Below, piece after piece: positions 53,963 to 62,825 of a stretch of DNA of 64,000 bases; position 1 is the stretch's first letter; every line of letters starts with the position of its first letter. Source of the DNA: Salibaculum halophilum. Its GTDB lineage: Bacteria > Pseudomonadota > Alphaproteobacteria > Rhodobacterales > Rhodobacteraceae. The position numbers and the translations under genes are program-made. The stretch is from assembly GCF_002094885.1 (NCBI RefSeq), contig NZ_MSIT01000009.1, forward strand, positions 1 through 64,000, in the 5' to 3' direction. The notes beneath the pieces are model-generated. The model was not told the DNA's origin. It did no database searches and saw nothing but the letters and a program-made list of their open reading frames with translations.

Positions 53963-55831
53963 ATGAACGACGCGACCCGCGCCCCCGCAACCTCCGACAC
54001 GCCGCGAGCCATGCACCAGCCTGCCGCTAAAGATATCCAAATCGGACAATCCGCTGTCGCCCCCGCTGACGGCCTGTCCGGCGTGGCGGCCGGCCCCGAT
54101 CTGGAACGCATCGTGCATTTTTTGCAGGACTTCTGCGTCGAGATCGACACGGCGATCGACCCGAACACGCCAAACCCGCATCTCAACATGATCCTGCACC
54201 TGCTGCGCGGGCACCTCGAAGGGCGCGTGATCTCGCCCTCGTCCATGGTCGCCGCCGCCGGGGTGCCCTACGCCACAGGCACCCGCAAGCTGACCGATCT
54301 GCGCGGCGCTGGGCTGATCGAGCAGCGCCCGCGCACCAAGACCGGCAAGAGCTTCTCGCTGCATCCCAGCCCGCAGTTGCTGGACAGTTTCAGCCAGCTG
54401 GCCGACCGGGTCGACCGCATGGCCCGGGCCACGCTGCTTCAGACCTCCGGCGACGGCGGGGACACCGACTATTACTTCGGGCGCTCCTATCAGCCGGGCC
54501 TGGCCGCCATCGCGCCGCCCAGCGCCCTGCCGCAGCCGCTCAAGCTGGCCGGCGGGCTGCGCATCCTGGTTCACGGCGACCCCACCTTCATGGTCATGGA
54601 GACGCTCAAGCGGCAGTTCGAACAGATCGTCGGCACCGGCATCCATCAGCGCGCCTTTTCCATCGACCGGCTGCGCGAAGAGGCGCTGCGCAACGCCGCC
54701 CGCCCCAAGAGCCGCTATGACCTGATCGCGGTGGATCTGCCCTGGCTGGGCGAGTTCGTCAGCCGGGGCGTCATCCGTCCGCTGGCCGAGGTCATGGATG
54801 TCGACCGCCTCGACCCCAGCGATTTTCACACCGCCGGCTGGCGCGCGGCGCACTGGGGCGGCACACCCTACGGCGTGCCCAGCCAGACGACGCCGGAACT
54901 GATGTTCTACCGCAAGGACTGGTTCGCCGCCGCCGGGCTGGAGCCGCCGGCAACCACCGAGGCGGTGATCGCCGCCGCCCGGCACCTGCACGACCCGCGC
55001 CACGGCCGCTACGGCGTGGCCTGGAACGCCGCGCGCGGCACCGCGCTGGGGCATACCTTCATGATGACCTGCGCGGCCTTCGGCCAGCCCATCATCGACA
55101 TTCCGCCCATCGCCGGCGGGTTCGACGCCGACAACCTGGCCGAGGGCGGCTTTGCCCCGCGGTTCGATACCGACCGCGCGCATGCAGCGGCCGACTACCT
55201 GATGCAGTTGATGGATGTCTCGCCGCCCGACATCCTGTCGATGTCGTGGTACGAACGCGTCCGCCCCTATGCCGAGGGCAAGGTCGCCATGGCCTATGGC
55301 TATACCCTGCTGGCCCCCTATTTCGAACTCGACAGCAGCTGCCCGGCCCACGGCAACACGGGCTATCTGCCGCATCCGCACGGGCCCGAGGGCGCGCCGA
55401 TCGCGCCGGTGGGGGGCTACGTGCTCTGCGTGCCCTCGAACCTGGCCGAGGACCGCGTTGCCGATGCCGCCGAGGCGCTGGTCGCCTTCACCTCGCCGGC
55501 GGCGCAGAAGCTCTATGCCCAGAACGGCAGCCGCACCGCGCCGCGCTACTCGGTCGGGGCCGACCCCGAGGTGCGCCGCCTCTCGCCCGTCTTCGAGATG
55601 GTCGACCAGATGTCCTGGCGCGACGAGCTGCAGTTCTGGCCGCGCCCGCCGATCCCGAAAATCTCGGACATCATCCGCATCTGCGGGCACGAATTGCACG
55701 ACATGCTGCGCGGGATCGTCGCCCCGCGCGAGGCACTTGCGCGGGTGCAGGCCCGCGCGGAGGACATTTTGCGACACCCCGACAGCCCGTCCGTCACACA
55801 AGGGAGGAAACCATGGACCCCAACCGCCTGA
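53963..55831 (+). CDS. fusion regulator: winged-helix DNA-binding domain plus family 1 solute-binding domain
   Basis: 622 aa from the ATG at 53963 (GAGGA upstream). No signal peptide: the first 45 residues are polar. Residues 70-150 look like a winged helix (HLNMILHLLRGHLEG, SPSSMVAAAGVPYATGTRKL, DLRGAGLIEQRPR, KTGKSFSLHPS). From about 198 to 600 a MalE-type (SBP_bac_1) domain follows: GLRILVHGDPTFMVMETLKRQ, YGVPSQTTPELMFYRKDWF and GKVAMAYGYTLLAPYF. So the sensor is a cytoplasmic binding protein, as LacI uses a type 1 fold, but from another family. Overlaps the SDR start by 19 nt. Likely regulates both cluster B operons. Confidence 0.85.
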   Translation: MNDATRAPATSDTPRAMHQPAAKDIQIGQSAVAPADGLSGVAAGPDLERIVHFLQDFCVEIDTAIDPNTPNPHLNMILHLLRGHLEGRVISPSSMVAAAGVPYATGTRKLTDLRGAGLIEQRPRTKTGKSFSLHPSPQLLDSFSQLADRVDRMARATLLQTSGDGGDTDYYFGRSYQPGLAAIAPPSALPQPLKLAGGLRILVHGDPTFMVMETLKRQFEQIVGTGIHQRAFSIDRLREEALRNAARPKSRYDLIAVDLPWLGEFVSRGVIRPLAEVMDVDRLDPSDFHTAGWRAAHWGGTPYGVPSQTTPELMFYRKDWFAAAGLEPPATTEAVIAAARHLHDPRHGRYGVAWNAARGTALGHTFMMTCAAFGQPIIDIPPIAGGFDADNLAEGGFAPRFDTDRAHAAADYLMQLMDVSPPDILSMSWYERVRPYAEGKVAMAYGYTLLAPYFELDSSCPAHGNTGYLPHPHGPEGAPIAPVGGYVLCVPSNLAEDRVADAAEALVAFTSPAAQKLYAQNGSRTAPRYSVGADPEVRRLSPVFEMVDQMSWRDELQFWPRPPIPKISDIIRICGHELHDMLRGIVAPREALARVQARAEDILRHPDSPSVTQGRKPWTPTA

Positions 55832-56622
55832 CCGGCAAGAACATCCTTATCACCGGCGCCGCCCGCGGCATGGGCGCCGCCAATGCCCAAGTCTTCGCCG
55901 CCCAGGGCGCCAATGTCTGTCTCGGCGACCTCGACCTCGCCGCCGCGCAGGAGATGGCAGACACGATCAACGCCGCCGGAAACGGCAAGGCGATCGCCGC
56001 CCGGATGGACGTGACAAAGCGCGAGGATAACGCCGCCGCCGTCAAGGCAACGGTCGAGGCCTTCGGGTCGATCAACGTCGGCGTGTTCAACGCCGGCCTG
56101 AACAAGCCCCGGTTCTTCATGGATATCGACGAAGAGAACTGGGACATGATCATGAACGTCAACACCAAGGCGATGTGGCTGGGGATGCAGGAGGTCGCCC
56201 GCCAGATGATCGCCCAGGGCCCCATGGAGGACCACCCCTACAAGCTGATCAACGTCGGTTCCATCGCCAGCCGCAAGCCCCTGGTCGACGTCACCGTCTA
56301 CTGCACCTCGAAATACGGCTGCCTGGCGCTGACCGAATGCGGCGCGCTGGGGCTGGCCGAGCACAACATCACCGTGAACGGCTACGCGCCGGGCGTCGTC
56401 GTCACCCCGCTGTGGGAACAGCTCGACAAGGACCTGGTCGATATCGGCTTCAAGGAGCGCGAGGGCCAGGCCTATGACGACATTGTCGCCAACAACCTGG
56501 TGATCAAGCGCGTCTCCTACCCTGACGACATCACCGGCACTGCCTCTTTCCTGGCCAGCGACGACAGCGACTACATGACCGGCCAGATGATCCACATCGA
56601 CGGGGGCTGGGTCACCAAGTAA
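55813..56622 (+). CDS. short-chain dehydrogenase/reductase (SDR), cluster B copy 2
   Basis: 269 aa from the ATG at 55813 (GGGAGGA upstream, inside the regulator's last codons). TGAARGMGAANAQVF, FNAGLNKPRFF, catalytic YCTSKYG and GQMIHIDGGWVTK. Paralogue of the SDR at 51922 on the other arm. Probably acts on the same substrate or the next intermediate. Confidence 0.93.
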   Translation: MDPNRLTGKNILITGAARGMGAANAQVFAAQGANVCLGDLDLAAAQEMADTINAAGNGKAIAARMDVTKREDNAAAVKATVEAFGSINVGVFNAGLNKPRFFMDIDEENWDMIMNVNTKAMWLGMQEVARQMIAQGPMEDHPYKLINVGSIASRKPLVDVTVYCTSKYGCLALTECGALGLAEHNITVNGYAPGVVVTPLWEQLDKDLVDIGFKEREGQAYDDIVANNLVIKRVSYPDDITGTASFLASDDSDYMTGQMIHIDGGWVTK

Positions 56623-56688
56623 CCCCGCCTATCCACAACCGCACCCGCAGACCACAACGCCGGGGCACGGCCCCGCAAGGAGTTCGTC

Positions 56689-57999
56689 ATGTCAGACCGT
56701 CCGGGCAATGCCCTGATGCCGAACCTGCTGACCCCGCAGGACCTGAAACCCAACTGGCAGTGGGAGGCCAAGCTGCCCTCGCCCGGCCACATGTCCGTCG
56801 ATTTCGAGCGCCGGGTCGATCACGACCGGCTGCGCCGCTACCGGCTGGCGCGCACGCGGCAGAGCTTGCAGGCCTCGCAGGCCGGCTCGCTGCTGCTGTT
56901 CGACGTCAACAACATCCGCTACGTCTCCGCCACCAAGATCGGCGAGTGGGAGCGGGACAAGATGTGCCGGTTCTGCCTGCTGACCGGCGACGACAGCCCT
57001 TACGTCTGGGACTTCGGCTCGGCCGCGGTGCACCACCAGAAGTATTCCGACTGGCTGGAACCCGACCACTGCCTGGCCGGGGTCGTGGGCATGCGCGGCA
57101 CGATCCCGCCCGAGTTCGGGCTGATGCGCAAGTATGCCAAGATGATCGCCGAGCTGATCAAGGACGCCGGCATGGCCGACATGCCGGTGGGCGTGGACTA
57201 TGCCGAAACGGCGATGTTCCACGCGCTTCAGGAAGAGGGCATCAAGGTCGTCGACGGCCAGCAGATCATGCTGTCGGCGCGCGAGATCAAGAACTGGGAC
57301 GAGATCCAGTTGCTGACCCAGGCGGCCAGCATGGTCGACGGCGTCTACCACATGATCTACGAGGAGTTGAAACCGGGCGTGCGGGAAAACGACATCGTCG
57401 CGCTGTCCAACAAGATGCTCTACGAGATGGGCAGTGACGACGTCGAGGCGATCAACGCGATCTCGGGCGAGCGCTGCAATCCGCATCCGCACAACTTCAC
57501 CGACCGGCTGATCCGGCCCGGCGACCAGGCCTTCTTCGACATCCTGCAGTCCTACCAGGGTTACCGGACGTGCTATTACCGCACGTTCAACGTGGGCCGC
57601 GCCACCCCGGCGCAGAACGACGCCTACGTCAAGGCGCGCGAATGGATCGACGCCTCGATCGCGATGATCAGGCCGGGTGTCACCACCGACAAGGTGGCCG
57701 AGGTCTGGCCCACCGCCGAAAGCCTTGGCTTTCCGAACGAGGACGCGGCCTTCGGGTTGCAGTTCGGGCACGGACTGGGGCTGGCGCTGCACGAGCGCCC
57801 GATCATTTCCCGCGCGGTATCACTCGATCACCCGATGGAAATCCAGACCGGCATGGTCTTCGCGCTGGAGACCTACTGCCCGGCGACCGACGGCTATTCC
57901 GCCGCCCGGATCGAGGAAGAGGTCGTGGTGACCGAGACCGGCTGCGAGGTGATCAGCCTGTTCCCGGCCGAGGACCTGCCGATCGCCAACCGCTACTGA
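56689..57999 (+). CDS. M24 (creatinase/Xaa-Pro peptidase-fold) protein with one altered metal ligand
   Basis: 436 aa. N-terminal creatinase-like domain (about 40-190), then the pita-bread fold. Metal-site positions: Asp in FFDILQSYQGYRTC present, but the second Asp of the D-x10-D pair is Cys (RTCYYRTF); His in HGLGLALHERP, Glu in FALETYCP and Glu in ARIEEEVVV remain. Might be a C-N or C-S bond hydrolase rather than a peptidase. DMSP lyase DddP shares the fold, but the motif DxDLIGSYGICVD does not fit. Follows the SDR by 66 bp. Confidence 0.85.
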   Translation: MSDRPGNALMPNLLTPQDLKPNWQWEAKLPSPGHMSVDFERRVDHDRLRRYRLARTRQSLQASQAGSLLLFDVNNIRYVSATKIGEWERDKMCRFCLLTGDDSPYVWDFGSAAVHHQKYSDWLEPDHCLAGVVGMRGTIPPEFGLMRKYAKMIAELIKDAGMADMPVGVDYAETAMFHALQEEGIKVVDGQQIMLSAREIKNWDEIQLLTQAASMVDGVYHMIYEELKPGVRENDIVALSNKMLYEMGSDDVEAINAISGERCNPHPHNFTDRLIRPGDQAFFDILQSYQGYRTCYYRTFNVGRATPAQNDAYVKAREWIDASIAMIRPGVTTDKVAEVWPTAESLGFPNEDAAFGLQFGHGLGLALHERPIISRAVSLDHPMEIQTGMVFALETYCPATDGYSAARIEEEVVVTETGCEVISLFPAEDLPIANRY

Positions 58000-58022
58000 C
58001 CCGCCCGTTGCACCAGCAAACG

Positions 58023-58074
58023 TGGGGGGCCGTCTGCCCCCCACACCCCCCGAGGATATTTGCGGCCAGAAGAA
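58023..58074 (+). repeat. intergenic hairpin repeat, copy C
   Basis: GGGGGG/CCCCCC stem, then CACCCCCCGAGGATATTTG and CGGCCAGAAGAA. On the plus strand between the M24 and E1 alpha genes. Two or three positions differ from copies A and B. Confidence 0.7.
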
Positions 58075-58107
58075 CCACCGACGGCCGCCCCGCAAAGGAC
58101 ACGGAAC

Positions 58108-59085
58108 ATGGCCAAGGCCAAGACCAATACCGAGGACTACCTGCGCATGTATCGCCAGATGGTGCGCATCCGCACCTTCGAGGACAATGCCAACCAGCTT
58201 TACCTCTCGGCCAAGATGCCGGGCCTGACGCACATGTATTCCGGCGAAGAGGGCGTGGCCGTGGGCATCTGCGAGGCGCTGACCGATTCCGACCGCATCA
58301 CCTCGACCCATCGCGGCCACGGGCATTGCGTCGCCAAGGGGGCGAATTTCAAACAGATGTTCTGCGAGCTACTTGGAAAGGAAGAGGGGTATTGCCGGGG
58401 CAAGGGCGGGTCGATGCATATCGCCGACCAGAGCCACGGCAACCTCGGGGCCAATGCCATCGTCGGCGGCTCCATGGGGATCGCCACGGGCTCGGCTTTG
58501 CGCGCGAAACTGCAGGGGGCCGACGACGTGACCGTTTGCTTTTTCGGCGACGGGGCGACGGCGCAGGGGCTGCTTTACGAGGTCATGAACATGGCCGCGC
58601 TGTGGAACCTGCCCGTCATCTATGCCTGCGAGAACAACGGCTATTCCGAATACACCAAGACCGAGGAAATCGCCGCCGGGTCGATCACCGCGCGGGCCGA
58701 GGCCTTCGGCATCGAGGCCCACACGGTGGACGGCCAGGACGTGCTGGCCGTCAACGAGCTGACGCAGGACCTGGTCGCGCGTGCGCGCCGCGGCGAGGGG
58801 CCGTTCTTTCTGGAGCTGGAAACCTACCGCTACCACGGCCACCACGTGGGCGACATCAACCGCGAGTATTACCGGTCCAAGGACGAGGAAAAGGACTGGA
58901 AGGAAAATCGCGACCCGATCGTGCGCTTTCGCGGCTGGCTGGTCGAACAGGGCATCGCCACCGAGGACGAAATCGAGGCGATGAACGCCGAGATCGAGAC
59001 CGACGCCACCGAGGCGGTCGCCTATGCCGAGGCTGCCAGGTACCCCGACGTGTCCGAGGTCGACATGCATGTCCATTCGGACTGA
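58108..59085 (+). CDS. TPP-dependent 2-oxoacid dehydrogenase E1 alpha subunit (pyruvate/acetoin type)
   Basis: 325 aa from the ATG at 58108 (AAAGGA upstream). TPP motif GDGATAQGLLYEVMNMAALW...ENN complete; GYCRGKGGSMHIAD and STHRGHGHCVAKG are typical of PDH/acetoin E1 alpha. Decarboxylates a 2-oxo acid or cleaves acetoin. 10 bp before E1 beta. Confidence 0.92.
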   Translation: MAKAKTNTEDYLRMYRQMVRIRTFEDNANQLYLSAKMPGLTHMYSGEEGVAVGICEALTDSDRITSTHRGHGHCVAKGANFKQMFCELLGKEEGYCRGKGGSMHIADQSHGNLGANAIVGGSMGIATGSALRAKLQGADDVTVCFFGDGATAQGLLYEVMNMAALWNLPVIYACENNGYSEYTKTEEIAAGSITARAEAFGIEAHTVDGQDVLAVNELTQDLVARARRGEGPFFLELETYRYHGHHVGDINREYYRSKDEEKDWKENRDPIVRFRGWLVEQGIATEDEIEAMNAEIETDATEAVAYAEAARYPDVSEVDMHVHSD

Positions 59086-59095
59086 GGAGAGAGAA

Positions 59096-60091
59096 ATGCG
59101 AGAGATCACACTGTCCCAGGCCGTGAACGAGGCCATCGCAGAGGAAATGCGCCGCGACGAGACGGTCTTCCTGATGGGCGAGGACGTGGCCGAGGCCGGC
59201 ACGCCCTTCAAGGTCCTGTCCGGCCTGGTCGAGGAGTTCGGCACGGGCCGTGTCATCGACACGCCCATCGCCGAGCCGGGCTTTGTCGGCCTCGCCGTGG
59301 GCGCGGCAATGACCGGCGGGCGGCCCGTCGTGGACCTGATGTTCGGCGATTTTTTGTACCTGGTCATGGATCAGCTGTGCAACCAGGCAGCCAAGCAGCA
59401 CTACATGTCGGGTGGCAAGCTGACGGTGCCGATGGTCCTGCGCACCAACCTCGGGGCAACGCGTCGCTCGGCCGCGCAGCACTCGCAGAGCTTGCAGGCG
59501 CTGGTGGCGCATATCCCGGGGCTGAAGGTGGCGATGCCCTCGTCGGCCTACGAGGCCAAGGGCCTGATGAAGACGGCGATCCGCGACAACAACCCGGTCG
59601 TCATCTTCGAGGACAAGCTGATGTACCAGGACAAGGCGCCGATACCGGAGGAGGACTACCTGATTCCCTTCGGCGAAGCGCATATCAAGCGCGAGGGGTC
59701 GGACATCACGCTGATCGGCACGTCCTCGATGGTGCAGGTGGCCGAGGCGGCCGCCGACATGCTCTCGGCCGAGGGCATCAGCGCCGAGGTCATCGACCCG
59801 CGCACCCTCGTGCCGCTGGACGAGGCGGCGCTGGTCGAAAGCGTCAAACGGACCAGCCGTGCCATCGTCATAGACGAGGGGCATCAGAGCTATGGCGTGA
59901 CCTCGGAAATCGCCTCGCGGCTCAACGAAAAGGCCTTCTATCACCTGGATGCGCCGGTGCTGCGCATGGGCGCAATGGACGTGCCGGTGCCCTTCTCGCC
60001 CGCGCTGGAGGACATCACTGTGCCGACGCCCGAAGGCGTGGCCGAAAACGCGCGCAAGCTTTGCTCCGGGGAACTCATTCATGCAGCGTGA
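59096..60091 (+). CDS. 2-oxoacid dehydrogenase E1 beta subunit
   Basis: 331 aa from the ATG at 59096 (GGAGAGAG upstream). FLMGEDVAEAGTPFKVLSGL, DTPIAEPGFVGLAVGAAM, HSQSLQALVAHIPGLKV and VIDPRTLVPLD are typical. Forms the alpha2beta2 E1 with the preceding gene. Its last 11 nt overlap the lipoyl protein gene. Confidence 0.93.
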   Translation: MREITLSQAVNEAIAEEMRRDETVFLMGEDVAEAGTPFKVLSGLVEEFGTGRVIDTPIAEPGFVGLAVGAAMTGGRPVVDLMFGDFLYLVMDQLCNQAAKQHYMSGGKLTVPMVLRTNLGATRRSAAQHSQSLQALVAHIPGLKVAMPSSAYEAKGLMKTAIRDNNPVVIFEDKLMYQDKAPIPEEDYLIPFGEAHIKREGSDITLIGTSSMVQVAEAAADMLSAEGISAEVIDPRTLVPLDEAALVESVKRTSRAIVIDEGHQSYGVTSEIASRLNEKAFYHLDAPVLRMGAMDVPVPFSPALEDITVPTPEGVAENARKLCSGELIHAA

Positions 60092-61376
60092 CGACCAGAC
60101 AGTCACGCGGCGTGACGTGACGATGCCGCAACTGGGCATGGCGCAGGATGCGGGCAAGATCGTGTCCTGGCTGAAAGCCCCGGGCGATGCGGTCGCCAAG
60201 GGCGAGGCCCTCTTCGAGGTGGAAACCGACAAGGCCACGATGGAAGTCGAGGCGCAGGCGGCAGGCTTCCTGACCGGGGTGGCAGCGGCCGAGGGCGACG
60301 ACGTGCCCGTGGGCGCCGTGATCGCCCGGATCAGCGACAGTGCCGAGGATGACACCCCTGCCCCCGCGGCCCCGGTGGCGGAGGTACCGGCAGACGCCCT
60401 GCCCGAGGGCCATTCGGTGACCATGCCGCAACTTGGCATGGCCCAGGATACCGGGCTGCTGGTCGGCTGGCTGAAATCGCCGGGTGATGCCGTCGCGGCG
60501 GCGGACGTGCTTTTCGAGGTCGAGACCGACAAGAGCACCATGGAGGTCGAGGCGGGCCGGGATGGATACCTGGCCGCGACGCTGGCTCAGGCGGGCGAAG
60601 AGGTGCCCGTGGGCGGACCGGTGGCCGTGATAAGCAACGCCGCCCCGGACAATCCCGTAGCCCGGTCCGTGGCCGCGGCCCCGGCGCCGCCCGCACAAGA
60701 GGCAAAGCCGGAGCCGGCGGCCGAACCAGCCCGGAAACCGGCCGCGCCACAACCGGTCCTGCAGCCGACAGGCGGGCGCATCCTGGCCTCGCCCAAGGCG
60801 CGGCGGCTGGCGCTGGAACAGGGGCTGGACCTGGCCCGCCTGGCCGAGGCGGGCCATCCGCAGCCCTATCACGTCAGCGACCTGGACACGCTGCGCAGCC
60901 TACCGGCCGTCACCCCCGCGGCCGAGGCGGGCGAGGCCAGCCGGCGCCTTGTTGCCGAGGTGCCCGAGGATGGCGTGCCGGCGTTCGCGGCCTGGGCGGC
61001 CGCGGCGCATGGCCTCACGGATGCCGACGCGATCCTCGCCGGGTTGACGGCCGCGTCACTGCCCGACCCCGGCCCCGTGGCTGTCGAACGGCACGGCACG
61101 ATGACGACCTATGCCCTGCCCGCCGACCGCGCCCTGTCGGGCGTGGCCGAGACCGGGGACGACCCGGCACTGATACTGCGCGATCTGCGCGGCAGCCGGC
61201 TGACCAACGTCGAGATGGGCGGCGAGTCCACCCCGGTTCTGACCCTGACACCGAAGGCGACGGGCCTGACCCTCACCCTGGAATGCGCCGCGTCCCGGCT
61301 GGACGCGCGGGCCGCGATCCAGCTTCTGACCGACGTCGCGGACCGGGTGGAACAACCGCTCCGCCATCTGCTCTGA
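60081..61376 (+). CDS. two-lipoyl-domain E2-like protein with degenerate catalytic domain
   Basis: 431 aa. Two lipoyl domains with an exact 100-residue period: lipoyl lysines K51 and K151 (ETDKATMEVEA, ETDKSTMEVEA). An Ala/Pro linker, then a peripheral-subunit-binding domain (ILASPKARRLALEQGLDLARLAE, about 234-258). Residues 290-431 look like a shrunken acyltransferase domain: the end QLLTDVADRVEQPLRHLL is E2-like but HxxxDG is missing. Carries the acyl group; the catalytic step must be done by the chain at 62826. Confidence 0.9.
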   Translation: MQRDDQTVTRRDVTMPQLGMAQDAGKIVSWLKAPGDAVAKGEALFEVETDKATMEVEAQAAGFLTGVAAAEGDDVPVGAVIARISDSAEDDTPAPAAPVAEVPADALPEGHSVTMPQLGMAQDTGLLVGWLKSPGDAVAAADVLFEVETDKSTMEVEAGRDGYLAATLAQAGEEVPVGGPVAVISNAAPDNPVARSVAAAPAPPAQEAKPEPAAEPARKPAAPQPVLQPTGGRILASPKARRLALEQGLDLARLAEAGHPQPYHVSDLDTLRSLPAVTPAAEAGEASRRLVAEVPEDGVPAFAAWAAAAHGLTDADAILAGLTAASLPDPGPVAVERHGTMTTYALPADRALSGVAETGDDPALILRDLRGSRLTNVEMGGESTPVLTLTPKATGLTLTLECAASRLDARAAIQLLTDVADRVEQPLRHLL

Positions 61377-61391
61377 CCCCTGGAGACCGAC

Positions 61392-62816
61392 ATGGACTAC
61401 ACCGATCTCTACATAAACGGCGCGTGGCACGCGACCGACACGCGCTTTGACGTGATCAACCCGGCCACCGAAGAGGTGCTGGCCACTGTCGCCTCGGCCG
61501 AGACCGCCGATGCCGATGCCGCGCTTGATGCCGCCGAGGCGGCCATGGCCGACTGGGCGGCGCGCACGCCGCGGCAGCGGTCAGAGGTGCTGCGCAAGGC
61601 CTGGGAATTGATGACCGCGCGACTGGATCACTTCGCCCACCTCATCACGCTTGAAAACGGCAAGGCCGGCGTCGACGCCCGCGGCGAGGCCGCCTATGCC
61701 GCCGAGTTCTTTCGCTGGTTCGCGGAAGAGGCCGTGCGCGCCGACGGGCTGATCACGCAGGCCCCCGCCTCGGGCGCGCGCATCGTGGTGCAGCACAAGC
61801 CCGCCGGGCTGGCGGTGCTGGTCACGCCGTGGAACTACCCGGCGGCCATGGGCACCCGCAAGATCGCGCCCGCGCTGGCCGCGGGCTGTGGCGTCATCAT
61901 CAAGCCCGCCTCGGAGACGCCGCTGACCATGCTGGCGCTGATGCCGCTGCTGGAAGAGGCGGGCGTGCCGCCGGGGCTGGTCAACGTGTTGCCCAGCACG
62001 CGTACCGGCGCGCTGGTCGATCACATGCTGCATGATGCGCGCGTGCGCGTCGTCAGCTTTACCGGGTCGACGGGTGTGGGGCGCAAGCTGCTAAAATCCG
62101 CCGCCGACCAAGTGCTCAAACCGGCCATGGAACTGGGCGGCAACGCGCCCTGCATCGTCTTCGAGGACGCCGATATCGAAGCGGCCGTCGAGGGCACAAT
62201 GCTGGCCAAGATGCGCAACCTCGGCGAGGCCTGCACCGCGGCCAACCGCATCTATGTGCACCGCGACGTGGCCGACGAATTCACCCGCCGCCTGACCGAA
62301 CGCATGGCCGCGCTCAAGCTGGGCTGTGGCACCGACCCGTCGGTGGATGTCGGCCCGCTGGTCAATGCCGACACGCGCGACAAGGTGGCCGCCTTCGTCG
62401 CCGATGCCGTGGCCAAGGGGGCCAAGGTCGAATGCGGTGGCACCACGCCCGATGGGACGGGGTATTTCTACCCACCCACCGTGCTGTCGGGCGTCACCGA
62501 GGATGCCGATTGCGTGCATGACGAGATCTTCGGCCCCGTTGCCGCGATCCAGAGCTTTTCCGACCAGGAGGACGTGATCGCCCGCGCCAACGCCACCGAA
62601 TACGGCCTTGTCGCCTATGTCTTCTCAGAAGATTTCAAGCGCGCGCTGCAGGTCTGCGAGCGGCTGGACTACGGCATGGTCGGCCTCAACCGCGGGCTGG
62701 TCAGCGACCCGGCCGCCCCCTTCGGCGGCACCAAGCAATCGGGCCTCGGCCGCGAAGGCGGGCACGAGGGTATGCTGGAGTTCATGGAAACCCAGTATAT
62801 CTCGGCCAACTGGTAG
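61392..62816 (+). CDS. NAD(P)-dependent aldehyde dehydrogenase (succinate-semialdehyde type)
   Basis: 474 aa. TPWNYPAAMGTRKIAPALAAG, Glu in MELGGNAPCIVFEDAD, the catalytic Cys in NLGEACTAANRIYVH, and GLGREGGHEGMLEF. Group resembles succinate-semialdehyde dehydrogenases (GabD). Oxidises an aldehyde from cluster B to its acid. Intrudes between the two E2-type genes. Confidence 0.93.
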   Translation: MDYTDLYINGAWHATDTRFDVINPATEEVLATVASAETADADAALDAAEAAMADWAARTPRQRSEVLRKAWELMTARLDHFAHLITLENGKAGVDARGEAAYAAEFFRWFAEEAVRADGLITQAPASGARIVVQHKPAGLAVLVTPWNYPAAMGTRKIAPALAAGCGVIIKPASETPLTMLALMPLLEEAGVPPGLVNVLPSTRTGALVDHMLHDARVRVVSFTGSTGVGRKLLKSAADQVLKPAMELGGNAPCIVFEDADIEAAVEGTMLAKMRNLGEACTAANRIYVHRDVADEFTRRLTERMAALKLGCGTDPSVDVGPLVNADTRDKVAAFVADAVAKGAKVECGGTTPDGTGYFYPPTVLSGVTEDADCVHDEIFGPVAAIQSFSDQEDVIARANATEYGLVAYVFSEDFKRALQVCERLDYGMVGLNRGLVSDPAAPFGGTKQSGLGREGGHEGMLEFMETQYISANW

Positions 62817-62825
62817 GGGGTGGAC

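Noticed and set aside
56689-57999. Assignment of the M24 protein as DMSP lyase DddP
   Set aside because: Fold is shared, but the metal region and N-terminus differ from the DddP motif I remember, and no DMSP genes are nearby.
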